A stretch of 64,000 nucleotides of DNA from assembly GCF_022601735.1 (NCBI RefSeq), contig NZ_JAKUMM010000001.1:146811-210810 (forward strand), written 5' to 3'. The notes under the pieces were generated by a model. It saw only the letters and a list, made by a program, of their open reading frames with translations. It searched no databases and was not told the DNA's origin. The stretch comes from Atopomonas sediminilitoris (lineage in GTDB: Bacteria; Pseudomonadota; Gammaproteobacteria; Pseudomonadales; Pseudomonadaceae). Position numbers and translations under genes: made by a program. Positions 37,170 to 45,878 of the stretch are shown here, piece by piece; the first letter of the stretch is position 1; each line of letters begins with the position of its first letter.

Positions 37170-37200
37170 AACGCCGCTTAACTGCGGCGTTGTCGTTTTA
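37170..37200 (+). terminator. possible terminator after the ATP-grasp gene
   Basis: An 8-bp stem AACGCCGC/GCGGCGTT with a six-base loop followed by GTCGTTTTA. The T tract is weak and delayed, so termination may be partial. Confidence 0.5.
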
Positions 37201-37734
37201 GCCGCGCACGCAAGCACGCCCTTCGGCTTTTGCTTGATACAACAAAGCGTCAGCCCGATTAACCGTTTGCGCCAAGCTTTCACCCGCTTGCCAGGCCACC
37301 ACCGCAAAGCTGGCGGTTACTTTCCCAACGCGCGGCAAGCGCTGCTCTTCGCACAGTTGCAACAGGCTTTCAGCCAACTGCCGGGCAGCCTCAAGATCCG
37401 ATTGCGGTAGCAAAATCGCAAACTCCTCGCCGCCAATACGGCACAAATAATCGGATTGCCGTAATCGCCCAGTAAAGCTCTGTACAAACTGCTGCAACAC
37501 CCGATCACCCCACTCGTGGCCGTAGCGATCATTAATCGCCTTGAAGTGATCAATATCCCACATCAATAGCGATAACGGCGTGCCGTAGCGTTCAGCGCGA
37601 TGCACTTCTTGACGGCCTTGCTCATCGAAGAAGCGTCGGTTGTAAGCCTGCGTGAGCGGGTCGGTCACGGTTAGCCGGCGCAGCTCGCCTCCAGTTTTTT
37701 CTGCAAACTGACATCGCTTAAGTAGCCATACCAA
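37198..37734 (-). CDS. GGDEF diguanylate cyclase domain, separated by frameshift from the PAS gene
   Basis: The readable part encodes a complete GGDEF domain: VTDPLTQAYNRRFF, the metal region LMWDIDHFKAINDRYGHEWGD and the active-site RIGGEEFAILLP, ending in RADALLYQAKAEGR. It should make cyclic di-GMP from GTP if produced. It lies in a different frame from the PAS-containing gene just upstream; adding one base between 37683 and 37700 joins the two as ...QKKLEAELRRLTVTDPLT, a very common junction. The first codons shown (MVWLLKRCQFAEK) are probably out-of-frame sequence of the parent gene, not a real N-terminus. Confidence 0.75.
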   Translation of the reverse strand: MVWLLKRCQFAEKTGGELRRLTVTDPLTQAYNRRFFDEQGRQEVHRAERYGTPLSLLMWDIDHFKAINDRYGHEWGDRVLQQFVQSFTGRLRQSDYLCRIGGEEFAILLPQSDLEAARQLAESLLQLCEEQRLPRVGKVTASFAVVAWQAGESLAQTVNRADALLYQAKAEGRACVRG

Positions 37735-40010
37735 ACAAAGCGCCCATCGGGCTTGGCCTCTGTTGTTGCCTCACCGCGCAACCAGCGCACTTCACCCTTG
37801 AGCGTCTTGATCCGAAATTCATTGTGCCAATTGCTGCTGCGCTGCTCGTAACACAAACGGATCGTGGTCTGCACACGCTCGCGGTCATCCTCATGCAATA
37901 AAGCAAAAACTCGCGAGGCATTAACCTCGCTAACCGACTCGGATAGATCAAATAGCTTGTAGACACCCTCACTCAGAAAGCTAAACGAGGTACTGCCATC
38001 GATCGCCATCTGATATTGAAATAGCGCGCCCGGCACTTGCGAGGCCAATTTGCGCAAACGCTCATCATTGACTTTGAGCTGGCGGATCGCTTCTCGCCGC
38101 TCAGTCACATCCACGGCGATACCCAAAAAGCCTTCTAAGCCGCCTTGCGCATTGCGGATAGGCGTAATGCGCAAGCTCACTTCCCGCCACTGGCCATTTT
38201 TATGCCGCATGCGCCAATCACGCGTATCTGTTTCACCTAAACGCGCCTGCGCCACCAGCACAGCAAAACCTTGATAGTGCCCTAGGCCATTACGCTCAAG
38301 TTCTTCGCTCAGCGCTTTAATTTGCAGAGGATCGTGCAGCAATAAGGGGGTTTCACGCCCAACCACCTCTTCAGCGCGATAGCCGTATAAAAATTGGGCT
38401 CCGGCATTAAACAGTGTGATCTTGCCGTTAATATCGGTCGCCACGATGGCCACTTCGGTCGCCGCATCCAGAACCGATTGCAAATAGCGCTGGGCCTCAA
38501 TCGCATGGGCTTGGGCGTTTTTTAAGGTGTGAATATCGGTCTGCGTGCCCATCATGCGCAGCGCACGGCCGTGTTCATCCCTGACCATCACTTGGCCACG
38601 GTCGAGCACCCACATGTAGTCTCCTGCTTGGTTACGCAGACGGTATTCCATGCTTAAGAGCGGCGTTTCACCGCGCACGTGGCGACGCACGGCGTGCTGA
38701 CAGTCGTCGCGATCTTCTTCGTGCACCCGCGCCAGCCATTCGTCCTCACGAGTGCCAAACTCGCCGGCGGTATAGCCTAGGCGCTCTAAGTAACGATCAC
38801 AGAACGACAAAATATGCTGCTCGAGATCCCACTCCCAAATGCCATCACCGGCGCTATCCAAAGCCACACGCCAGCGCGCTTCCAAATTAGCCACTTCACG
38901 ACCGCGCTGTTCTAGCAGCGCAGTGCGAGCTCTCACCAACCCCATCGCGGTTTCACGCTGGTTGGTTAGCACCCACACCAACACAGCGACCAACAAGGTT
39001 AGGCTGCCACCTAGCCAAGGCAAACCATCGAGTCGCTCATCTCGATAGGCCGCCACAAAAGCTGGCAACGCCTCAATACAGATCTCCAACTCACGATCTG
39101 CCACCGTGATGGTTTTAACCACGCCCCCCAAAGCCTTGACGGTTGGCTCATCCGCTAGGGGAAAGTTAGCCAAACGCTGATCGGGGCTTTGTTGCGTGTC
39201 TTTGATCGATAGCAGCAAACCGTTAAATGAGGTAGTCCCCAGCAAACGCTCTACCGTGCGCTGTAAAGAAAAACTCACCAACAAAAAGCCTTTCAACTGG
39301 CTACGCCGTAAGTGTTGTGGCGCCGTAGCGCCTGCCTCAGTGAAGACAGGGCTAATCAACAGCTGTGTACTGATCGCTGAATCGATCCCCACCAGCGGTA
39401 GGTCATCGCTCAATACCGGCTGGCCGGTATCGGTTGCCCGCTCCAACAGTGCACGTGGCGTAGGATGTGAAAACAAGTTAAACCCCAGCGCCGCGCCAAC
39501 AGGCTGGAGCGAGGCGAGATAAGCAATGGGGAAGTACTCAGGCGCAGAACTGGCGGGCCGCCAAAGATCGTCCTCACCCAAATCGAGGATCTTATAGCCC
39601 TCTAAACCATCAGCCTGCTGCAAGGCTTCATGGGCAGCACGCTGCTCTTGCACCACGCGCGGCAACCACGCCATACCTTGCACAAGGGACAAGCCCGAGG
39701 CGGTATACCCTTCAAACTCACCGCGCGAGATATCATCGCTGTAGGCATAAAAGCGCTGCAAGCTGTCCATCTCGCTAGTCAGTGCATGCATTTGCGTAAG
39801 AATCAGCGCCATGCGCTCGCCGCCAATGAGCTGCAAGCGATTTTGTAACTGCTGCTGATCTTTAAGTTGAAGGTAACGCATAGCGACGAGCGTCAACAGC
39901 GCTCCGAGCAGCAACACCACTACGCTTAAGCCCCAGCGCTGTAACAACTTAACGACGCGTTCTTTCAAGCGCTGACACCTCTTAAACACACCACGACGGC
40001 TAAAGGCCAT
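37671..40010 (-). CDS. CHASE/PAS sensor part of a frameshifted diguanylate cyclase
   Basis: The 779-residue product has a membrane helix (about 28-47), a periplasmic CHASE-like sensor domain (about 60-320), a second helix (about 330-350) and three PAS domains (about 385-505, 515-645 and 650-770). PAC motifs include DITERR-like VDVTERREA. The frame ends in LEASCAG and a stop immediately after the last PAS, precisely where the GGDEF domain should begin. The gene is therefore either a pseudogene, a recoded gene or affected by a base-calling error at the run of six T (37695-37700). The N-terminal start at 40010 has no strong ribosome binding site. Confidence 0.75.
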   Translation of the reverse strand: MAFSRRGVFKRCQRLKERVVKLLQRWGLSVVVLLLGALLTLVAMRYLQLKDQQQLQNRLQLIGGERMALILTQMHALTSEMDSLQRFYAYSDDISRGEFEGYTASGLSLVQGMAWLPRVVQEQRAAHEALQQADGLEGYKILDLGEDDLWRPASSAPEYFPIAYLASLQPVGAALGFNLFSHPTPRALLERATDTGQPVLSDDLPLVGIDSAISTQLLISPVFTEAGATAPQHLRRSQLKGFLLVSFSLQRTVERLLGTTSFNGLLLSIKDTQQSPDQRLANFPLADEPTVKALGGVVKTITVADRELEICIEALPAFVAAYRDERLDGLPWLGGSLTLLVAVLVWVLTNQRETAMGLVRARTALLEQRGREVANLEARWRVALDSAGDGIWEWDLEQHILSFCDRYLERLGYTAGEFGTREDEWLARVHEEDRDDCQHAVRRHVRGETPLLSMEYRLRNQAGDYMWVLDRGQVMVRDEHGRALRMMGTQTDIHTLKNAQAHAIEAQRYLQSVLDAATEVAIVATDINGKITLFNAGAQFLYGYRAEEVVGRETPLLLHDPLQIKALSEELERNGLGHYQGFAVLVAQARLGETDTRDWRMRHKNGQWREVSLRITPIRNAQGGLEGFLGIAVDVTERREAIRQLKVNDERLRKLASQVPGALFQYQMAIDGSTSFSFLSEGVYKLFDLSESVSEVNASRVFALLHEDDRERVQTTIRLCYEQRSSNWHNEFRIKTLKGEVRWLRGEATTEAKPDGRFVWYGYLSDVSLQKKLEASCAG

Positions 40011-40119
40011 TATGCGCTAAAGCATAAGCAGGCAAGCACTGAGTTACCAGTGACAGCCGCCCTTGCGCGGCACACCAACGCCCGTAGAATGCGCGGTATT
40101 GCACAACTCGGCCATCCTC

Positions 40120-41568
40120 ATGTTCAAGCGCACGCTTCGCACTTATTTATTAGCACCCTTATGCTTTTCTCTGCTGGCCAACTTACCAGCACACGCTAAT
40201 TCTTTGGCGCAATTCTCCCCCAAGCTGGTGCGCGCCATGCAGCAACACAAGCTGCCCGCTGATGCGCTCGCCCTTGCGGTTATACCGTTAGATGGCCCAG
40301 GCCAAGCGCGCTTTATTGGCGCTGATCAGCCGCTAAACCCGGCCTCAACGATGAAGCTGGTCACCACCTTCGCCGCGCTGGAGCTACTCGGCCCCACCTA
40401 TCGCTGGCCCACCCGCTTACTCACCACCGGCAATCTAGACGGCAGTACGCTTAATGGCGACCTAATCCTGCAGCTGGGTGGCGACCCCAAGCTCACCCAA
40501 GAGCGCGTGTGGATGTTACTGCGCGACTTACGCGCCAGTGGCGTGAAACACGTCAACGGCCGCTTACTGCTGGACAGCAGCCATTTGCGCCCCAACGAGC
40601 AGCAATCGTTTCGCGATGACGGCAATGACCCCAGCCGCCCCTTCTTGGTCGATGCCGATAGCTTGCTGGTCAACTTTAAGAGCCTTCGCGTTGATGTGCG
40701 CACGCGCAGCGGTCAGAGCTACGTCACCCTCGAACCACCACTGGGCAACGTACAGCTAGAAAACCAAGTACAGGTCAAACCCGCCAGCAGCTGTCCGCGC
40801 TGGCCGGCGCTGCGCTTTGAGAGCCAAGATCAAGGCTCGCAAGCGCGCATTCGTGTAGTCGGCAGCTTGCCCAATGGCTGTTTGTCTCAGCACTACGTGT
40901 CACTGCTGGATCACGCCAGCTACACCAGCGCGCTGGTGCGCAGCTTGTGGCAAGAGCTCGGCGGCAGTATCAGTGGTGACAATGGACAAATCGCCACCGT
41001 GCCGGCGGGTGCACAGTTGCTGGCTTTTAGTCAGTCTGACGATGTGGTGAGCACCATTCGCGACATCAACAAACTCAGCAATAACACCATGGCGCGCCAA
41101 CTGTTTTACGGCATTGGCGCGCAATATCGCCAAGCCAGTGATAGTCACGATGGCGCAGCCGCTGCACGAGTAATTCAACAATGGCTGCGCAATAAACAGA
41201 TCAGCCCCAATGCATTGGTGATGGAAAACGGCAGTGGCTTGTCGCGCATCGAGCGAATCAGCGCTCGGCAAATGGCCAACATGCTGCAAGCTGCTTGGCA
41301 AAGCCCGTATGCCGCCGAATTCATCGCCTCACTGCCGTTGGCCGGCATGGATGGCACCATGCGTCGGCGTCTACGTGGCACGGCGGTAGAAGGCCAAGCC
41401 CACATGAAAACCGGCTCACTGAACAATGTGCGTGCTTTAGCCGGCTTTACCCGTGACGCCAAGCACCATACTTGGGCGGTGGTCGCGATCATCAACCACC
41501 CGCGCCCATGGGGTGCCAGCCAGATTCTCGATCAGGTCTTAGAGGAAGTGCACCGTCAAGGGCAGTAA
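40120..41568 (+). CDS. dacB: D-alanyl-D-alanine carboxypeptidase/endopeptidase (PBP4)
   Basis: The 482-residue protein has a signal peptide (about residues 1-27) and the three S13 peptidase motifs: SxxK in NPASTMKLVTT (serine about 71), SxN in KLSNNTMARQ and KTG in HMKTGSLNN. It trims peptidoglycan cross-links in the periplasm. The ATG at 40120 fits the signal peptide; the frame opens 19 codons earlier without support. It is monocistronic. Confidence 0.93.
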   Translation: MFKRTLRTYLLAPLCFSLLANLPAHANSLAQFSPKLVRAMQQHKLPADALALAVIPLDGPGQARFIGADQPLNPASTMKLVTTFAALELLGPTYRWPTRLLTTGNLDGSTLNGDLILQLGGDPKLTQERVWMLLRDLRASGVKHVNGRLLLDSSHLRPNEQQSFRDDGNDPSRPFLVDADSLLVNFKSLRVDVRTRSGQSYVTLEPPLGNVQLENQVQVKPASSCPRWPALRFESQDQGSQARIRVVGSLPNGCLSQHYVSLLDHASYTSALVRSLWQELGGSISGDNGQIATVPAGAQLLAFSQSDDVVSTIRDINKLSNNTMARQLFYGIGAQYRQASDSHDGAAAARVIQQWLRNKQISPNALVMENGSGLSRIERISARQMANMLQAAWQSPYAAEFIASLPLAGMDGTMRRRLRGTAVEGQAHMKTGSLNNVRALAGFTRDAKHHTWAVVAIINHPRPWGASQILDQVLEEVHRQGQ

Positions 41569-41614
41569 GGCCTGTGACTGGCGCAGCCGAACGCTGCGCC
41601 AGTTCGGTTTAACC

Positions 41615-43783
41615 TCAGGCCTTGTGACGCACACTCCACGCACGGTGAATCTTGCTGTTGCGCTTAAAGTCCTCATCCAAAGTTTGTTGGCTGATTTCTT
41701 CGATCTGGAAACGCTCGCACAAAGCTTGATCCAACTGAAACTTGCGGAAGTTATTGGAGAAATACAGCACGCCGCCCGGTGCTAATCGCGCCATCGCCAG
41801 CTCTAACAAGCGGGTATGGTCACGCTGCACATCAAACACCCCTTGCATGCGCTTGGAGTTAGAAAAGGTCGGCGGATCAATAAAGATCACATCGTAGGCG
41901 CCGCGATCTTGCTCTAAGAAGACCAGCACATCGCTTTGCACTAGCTTGTGCTTATCGGAAAAACCATTGAGCGACAAATTGCGCCGCGCCCAATCAAGAT
42001 AGGTGCCCGACAAATCCACGCTGGTGGTATTGCGCGCGCCGCCCACAGCCGCATGCACCGTGGCCGTGGCCGTGTAGCAAAACAAGTTCAAGAACTGCTT
42101 GCCGGCTGCCTCACGCGCTATGCGCAAACGCAAAGGCCGGTGATCAAGAAACAAACCGGTATCTAAATAATCGGTCAAGTTGACCAGTACGCGCGCTTGC
42201 CCTTCACGCACTTCAAAAAACTCACCTTCGCTGGCTTGTTTCTCATACTGGCGCTTGCCGCTTTGCCGTTGACGGCGCTTCATGTGCACCTGTTTTGGAC
42301 TAACGCCCAAGGTGGACGGAATGGCCGTCAACGCATCAGTTAAGCGCTGCTGCGCCTTGGCTTCATCCACACTGCTGGGCGCGGCGTATTCCTGCACATG
42401 GATTTGATCGCCGTAGATATCCACCGCCAAAGCGTATTCAGGCATATCCGCGTCATACACGCGGTAGCAGCTGATTTGCTCACGCTTGGCCCATTTGCCG
42501 AGTGTGCGCAGGTTCTTCTTCAACCGATTGGCAAACATCTGCGCGCCTTCGCTTAAAGCCGCGGCATTCGTGGTGACTTCAGCGCCATTGTGCTCTTTGC
42601 GCTCAAGCACGAAGCGCTCCGGCTCGATATTCATCAGCACCAGCTTGCACGGCAGCGCACCGTTAAACAGCGCGTACTGCTTGTGACTGCGAATCCCCAT
42701 GCGCTTACACAGCTCTGGCGCACCGGTGAAGATCGCCGCCTGCCAGCCTTCACAACTGGCCCGCAAACGCTCGCCCAAGTGTTGATACAAGTAGACCAAG
42801 CTGGCGGTATCACCCAAGCGCTCGCCGTAGGGCGGATTACAAATCACCAAGCCGCCTTGGCCTTTATCCGGATTGGGCGCGAAGCTTGCCAACTCACCCT
42901 GATAGACCTTGATCCAATCCGCCAAACCGGCGCGTTCAATATTGGCGCGCGCGGGATTGATCAAACGCGGATCGGCTTCGTAGCCACGGATCCACAATGG
43001 CGTTTGCTGCCGCCCTACCTCTGCACGCTCTTGCGCCTCGGCCAACAGGCGCTGCCACAGGGCCGGCACGTGGCCAAGCCAGCCAGAAAAGCCCCAATGT
43101 GTACGTCGCAAGTTCGGCGCCATGTCAGTGGCCATCATCGCCGCTTCAATCAAGAAAGTGCCCGAACCACACATAGGGTCGGTTAGGGCTTTACCCTCGC
43201 GCGCCAAAGCCGGCCAATTACTGCGAATCAGCACAGCGGCGGCGAGATTTTCCTTCAGCGGCGCACCGCCTTGCTGCAAGCGGTAGCCCCGTTGATGCAG
43301 GCTATTGCCGGAAAGATCGAGCGATACCGTGGCCTGGCCACGCTCCAGGTGCACATGGATACGCATATCCGGCTGCAACTTGTTCACCGATGGGCGCTTG
43401 CCTGCTTTCGCGCGAAAGCGATCGACAATCGCATCCTTCACCTTGAGCGCGCCAAAGTGCGTGTTATCGATACCACTGCCGCCGCCGGTGAACTCCACCG
43501 CAATACTGCCGCCAGCATCAACGTGGTCTTCCCAGGGCATCTCGCACAACTGCAAGTACATATCTTGCGCATCGCTGACCGCAAAGCGCTTGAGCACCAA
43601 TAGCACACGGTTAGCCAGACGCGACCACAAGCACAGCCGGTACGCGACCTCCATGCTGCCCTGCCCCGCCAGCCCAGAGAGGCGGCCTTGCGGCGAGGTC
43701 AAGCCCAACTCGGTCGCCTCGGCTTCCAACAGTTGTTCCAGCCCCTTGGGACAGGTGAGATACAAATCGAAGGTGTCTTGCAT
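41615..43783 (-). CDS. rlmL: bifunctional 23S rRNA methyltransferase RlmKL
   Basis: The 722-residue fusion contains an N-terminal THUMP domain (about 45-155) and an N2-guanine methyltransferase domain with NPPYGERLGD (about 315). The second half is an RlmK-type methyltransferase with FCYTATATVHAA and FIDPPTFSNSKRM. It modifies G2445 and G2069 of 23S rRNA in E. coli. The start is ATG at 43783 (MQDTFDLYLTCPKGLE); a GTG three codons earlier is possible. Confidence 0.93.
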   Translation of the reverse strand: MQDTFDLYLTCPKGLEQLLEAEATELGLTSPQGRLSGLAGQGSMEVAYRLCLWSRLANRVLLVLKRFAVSDAQDMYLQLCEMPWEDHVDAGGSIAVEFTGGGSGIDNTHFGALKVKDAIVDRFRAKAGKRPSVNKLQPDMRIHVHLERGQATVSLDLSGNSLHQRGYRLQQGGAPLKENLAAAVLIRSNWPALAREGKALTDPMCGSGTFLIEAAMMATDMAPNLRRTHWGFSGWLGHVPALWQRLLAEAQERAEVGRQQTPLWIRGYEADPRLINPARANIERAGLADWIKVYQGELASFAPNPDKGQGGLVICNPPYGERLGDTASLVYLYQHLGERLRASCEGWQAAIFTGAPELCKRMGIRSHKQYALFNGALPCKLVLMNIEPERFVLERKEHNGAEVTTNAAALSEGAQMFANRLKKNLRTLGKWAKREQISCYRVYDADMPEYALAVDIYGDQIHVQEYAAPSSVDEAKAQQRLTDALTAIPSTLGVSPKQVHMKRRQRQSGKRQYEKQASEGEFFEVREGQARVLVNLTDYLDTGLFLDHRPLRLRIAREAAGKQFLNLFCYTATATVHAAVGGARNTTSVDLSGTYLDWARRNLSLNGFSDKHKLVQSDVLVFLEQDRGAYDVIFIDPPTFSNSKRMQGVFDVQRDHTRLLELAMARLAPGGVLYFSNNFRKFQLDQALCERFQIEEISQQTLDEDFKRNSKIHRAWSVRHKA

Positions 43784-44097
43784 GTGTACCACGTCATACG
43801 CTGCGGCCTGACCAACGGTCAGCGCCTGAGATTCGGAAAAGTCGCCTATTTTAGGCTTGAGACGGCCCAGTTATGCCCTAAGCAGATAAAAATGAACCCT
43901 TTATGACAAAAGGTTCATTCACAGCGCCTGTTTTCTTCGTTAAACCTATAAACAAGTCGCTTAGGCGATCAAGGCTGTAGGCCACAGCCTGATTGAGCAT
44001 AGACAACAACAGACAGCCGATGCTCAATCGACCTGATGCATCAGGTCGACAAGGATACCAGCTACACCGCGTAGACATGATAAGAGGATGCAACTCT
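43784..44097. other. hairpin-rich region between rlmL and rmf
   Basis: This 314-bp divergent gap contains no gene. From 43891 to 44049 it holds five inverted repeats: 43891-43919 (AATGAACC/GGTTCATT), 43957-43968 (TCGC/GCGA), 43972-43990 (AGGCTGT/ACAGCCT), 43991-44029 (GATTGAGCAT/ATGCTCAATC, 19-base loop), and a perfect 22-bp palindrome at 44028-44049 centred on TGATGCATCA. The last ends 48 bp before the rmf start. They could form a structured rmf leader or protein sites. Confidence 0.65.
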
Positions 44098-44316
44098 ATG
44101 AAGAGACTCAAGCGCGATCCACAGGAGCGAGCTTTTGTGCGTGGCTATCAACACGGTTTACAGGGGAAATCCAAAGAACTCTGCCCATTTGATCAGGGCA
44201 ATAACAGTCGGCAAGCCTGGATGAACGGCTGGCGCGAGGGGCGAAGCGATAACTGGGACGGCTTGACGGGTGCTTCAGCAGTGCACCGACTCAATGCGGT
44301 GCACGCCGTAGGTTAA
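44098..44316 (+). CDS. rmf: ribosome modulation factor
   Basis: The 72-residue basic protein matches Rmf: KRDPQERAFVRGYQHGLQGKSKELCPF, then SRQAWMNGWREGRSDNWDGLTG. Rmf dimerises 70S ribosomes into inactive 100S particles in stationary phase. AAGAGGA lies before the ATG at 44098. It is followed by a strong terminator and preceded by the hairpin-rich region. The frame is open from 43993 but that extension is not conserved. Confidence 0.95.
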   Translation: MKRLKRDPQERAFVRGYQHGLQGKSKELCPFDQGNNSRQAWMNGWREGRSDNWDGLTGASAVHRLNAVHAVG

Positions 44317-44372
44317 CAATGCTGTTTTAAAATCTTCCAGAACGCCCCACTCGGGCGTCGGGCGCAAGCCCT

Positions 44373-44395
44373 GGGGCTCTTAGAGAGCCCCTTTT
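44373..44395 (+). terminator. Rho-independent terminator after rmf
   Basis: An 8-bp stem GGGGCTCT/AGAGCCCC with a three-base loop followed by TTTT. It lies just before the convergent pyrD stop. Confidence 0.88.
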
Positions 44396-44403
44396 ATTGC
44401 CTA

Positions 44404-45423
44404 CTACTTTTTCAGTGCCGCAATCGCATCGACCGACTCGCGTATCAACGCCGGACCGCGGTAAATAAAGCCTGAATAGACCTGCACTAAAGACGCACCC
44501 GCGGCGATCAAATCGGCCGCGTGCTTGCCTTCGGTGATTCCCCCGACTCCGATAATCGGCAAGCGTCCGCTAAGTGCCTCAGCCAACGCTTTAACCCGCG
44601 CCAACGACTTTTCGCGCACTGGAGCCCCCGACAAGCCACCGGCTTCATCGGCGTAAGGCAGCCCTTCAACCCCTTCACGACCAATCGTGGTGTTGGTGGC
44701 GATTACCGCATCCATGCCGGCCTGCTCAATGGTTGCAGCCACTAAGGCGGTTTCTTCATCGTTCATGTCGGGGGCAATCTTGATCGCCAGCGGTACACGC
44801 TTACCGTGTTGCTGGGTCAATGCTTCACGCCGCTCAGCCAAGGCATCCAACAAACTTTTTAGCTGGTCACCAAATTGCAGCGTGCGCAAACCCGGGGTGT
44901 TGGGCGATGAAATATTCGCGGTGACGTAGTCGGCATGGGTGTAGACCTTGTCCAAGCACAACAGATAGTCATCATTGGCGCGCTCGACCGGCGTGTCGAA
45001 GTTCTTGCCAATATTGATGCCCAACACGCCTGCGCGGCGGGCTTTTTCTACCCGCGCCACCAAGTAGTCCACGCCCTTGTTGTTAAAGCCCATGCGATTG
45101 ATCACGGCTTGCGCTTCGGGCAAGCGGAACAAACGCGGCTTAGGATTACCGGGCTGCGGACGCGGCGTGATGGTGCCAATCTCAACAAAGCCGAAACCTA
45201 GCTGGCTTAAACCATCAATGGCATCCCCGTTCTTATCTAACCCTGCCGCAAGGCCTACTGGGTTGGCGAAGGTAAGCCCCATCACCTGCGTCGGCTGTTG
45301 CGGCGTGTTGAACAACAAACCGGGTAAGCCTAAGCGGCCGCCAACGCCCAGCATATCAATGGTCAGCTCGTGAGCAGTCTCAGGCGTTAGTTTGAACAAC
45401 AGTTCACGGGCAATGGCGTACAT
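44404..45423 (-). CDS. pyrD: dihydroorotate dehydrogenase (quinone), class 2
   Basis: The 339-residue enzyme makes orotate in pyrimidine synthesis and passes electrons to quinone. It has the N-terminal membrane-associated helix ([17 protein letters not shown]), [40 protein letters not shown] with the catalytic serine, and [12 protein letters not shown]. The start at 45423 has AGGAG; ten further upstream codons are open but unlikely. Confidence 0.95.
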   Translation of the reverse strand: MYAIARELLFKLTPETAHELTIDMLGVGGRLGLPGLLFNTPQQPTQVMGLTFANPVGLAAGLDKNGDAIDGLSQLGFGFVEIGTITPRPQPGNPKPRLFRLPEAQAVINRMGFNNKGVDYLVARVEKARRAGVLGINIGKNFDTPVERANDDYLLCLDKVYTHADYVTANISSPNTPGLRTLQFGDQLKSLLDALAERREALTQQHGKRVPLAIKIAPDMNDEETALVAATIEQAGMDAVIATNTTIGREGVEGLPYADEAGGLSGAPVREKSLARVKALAEALSGRLPIIGVGGITEGKHAADLIAAGASLVQVYSGFIYRGPALIRESVDAIAALKK

Positions 45424-45552
45424 GGTGGGGCTCCTATTAAACGACGCCGGCATTATACGCAGGCCCGCGGCGCGGCTCTAATCCACAACGGGATGGATTA
45501 ACACTTTGTGGCCAGCATTGTGCGGCGCCGAGTCTGCAAGGCAAGGGTCGAT

Positions 45553-45777
45553 TTAGCCTGCCAAGGCTTTTAGGGCAATCAATTTACCGCTGTCGTGGTA
45601 CTCCAACTCAAAGCGGCCATGCACGCCGTCGGCGCGTAGATACGGCCTCAGCAGATTAGCCGGCAAACTGATGCGCCGACCATCTGCCGCGGTGACCACT
45701 ACGCGGCTGGCCGCGCCACGGTAATAGGCAGCGAAAGCGTCTGCACTGACATCGATGCGTAATGTAAGGCGTGGCAT
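45553..45777 (-). CDS. DUF2835 family protein
   Basis: The 74-residue protein matches DUF2835: it begins RLTLRIDVSADAFAAYYRG, contains VVVTAADGRRISLPANLLRPYLRADGVHGRFEL and ends in KALAG. The function is unknown. It lies about 100 bp downstream of gdhB with a terminator between, so it is probably expressed separately or by read-through. The reading frame extends upstream to 45891, but the conserved start is at 45777. Confidence 0.85.
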   Translation of the reverse strand: MPRLTLRIDVSADAFAAYYRGAASRVVVTAADGRRISLPANLLRPYLRADGVHGRFELEYHDSGKLIALKALAG

Positions 45778-45822
45778 AGCGCGGCTACGGTTCCTGTTTA
45801 AGCACTGGATTGTCAGCAGTAT

Positions 45823-45855
45823 AAAAAACGCCGACTGATTAGGCCGGCGTTTTTT
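45823..45855. terminator. terminator after gdhB
   Basis: AAAAAACGCCG (45823-45833) pairs with CGGCGTTTTTT (45845-45855). On the minus strand a T run follows the stem, as expected for gdhB. Confidence 0.88.
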
Positions 45856-45878
45856 ATCGAGGCAATGAAGCGTTACGG

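Noticed and set aside
37695..37700. classical -1 ribosomal slippery heptamer at the GGDEF frameshift
   Set aside because: The six-A run on the coding strand is in frame G-AAA-AAA, not X-XXY-YYZ with a matching first base, and it is short for transcriptional slippage; recoding is possible but not supported by a known motif.
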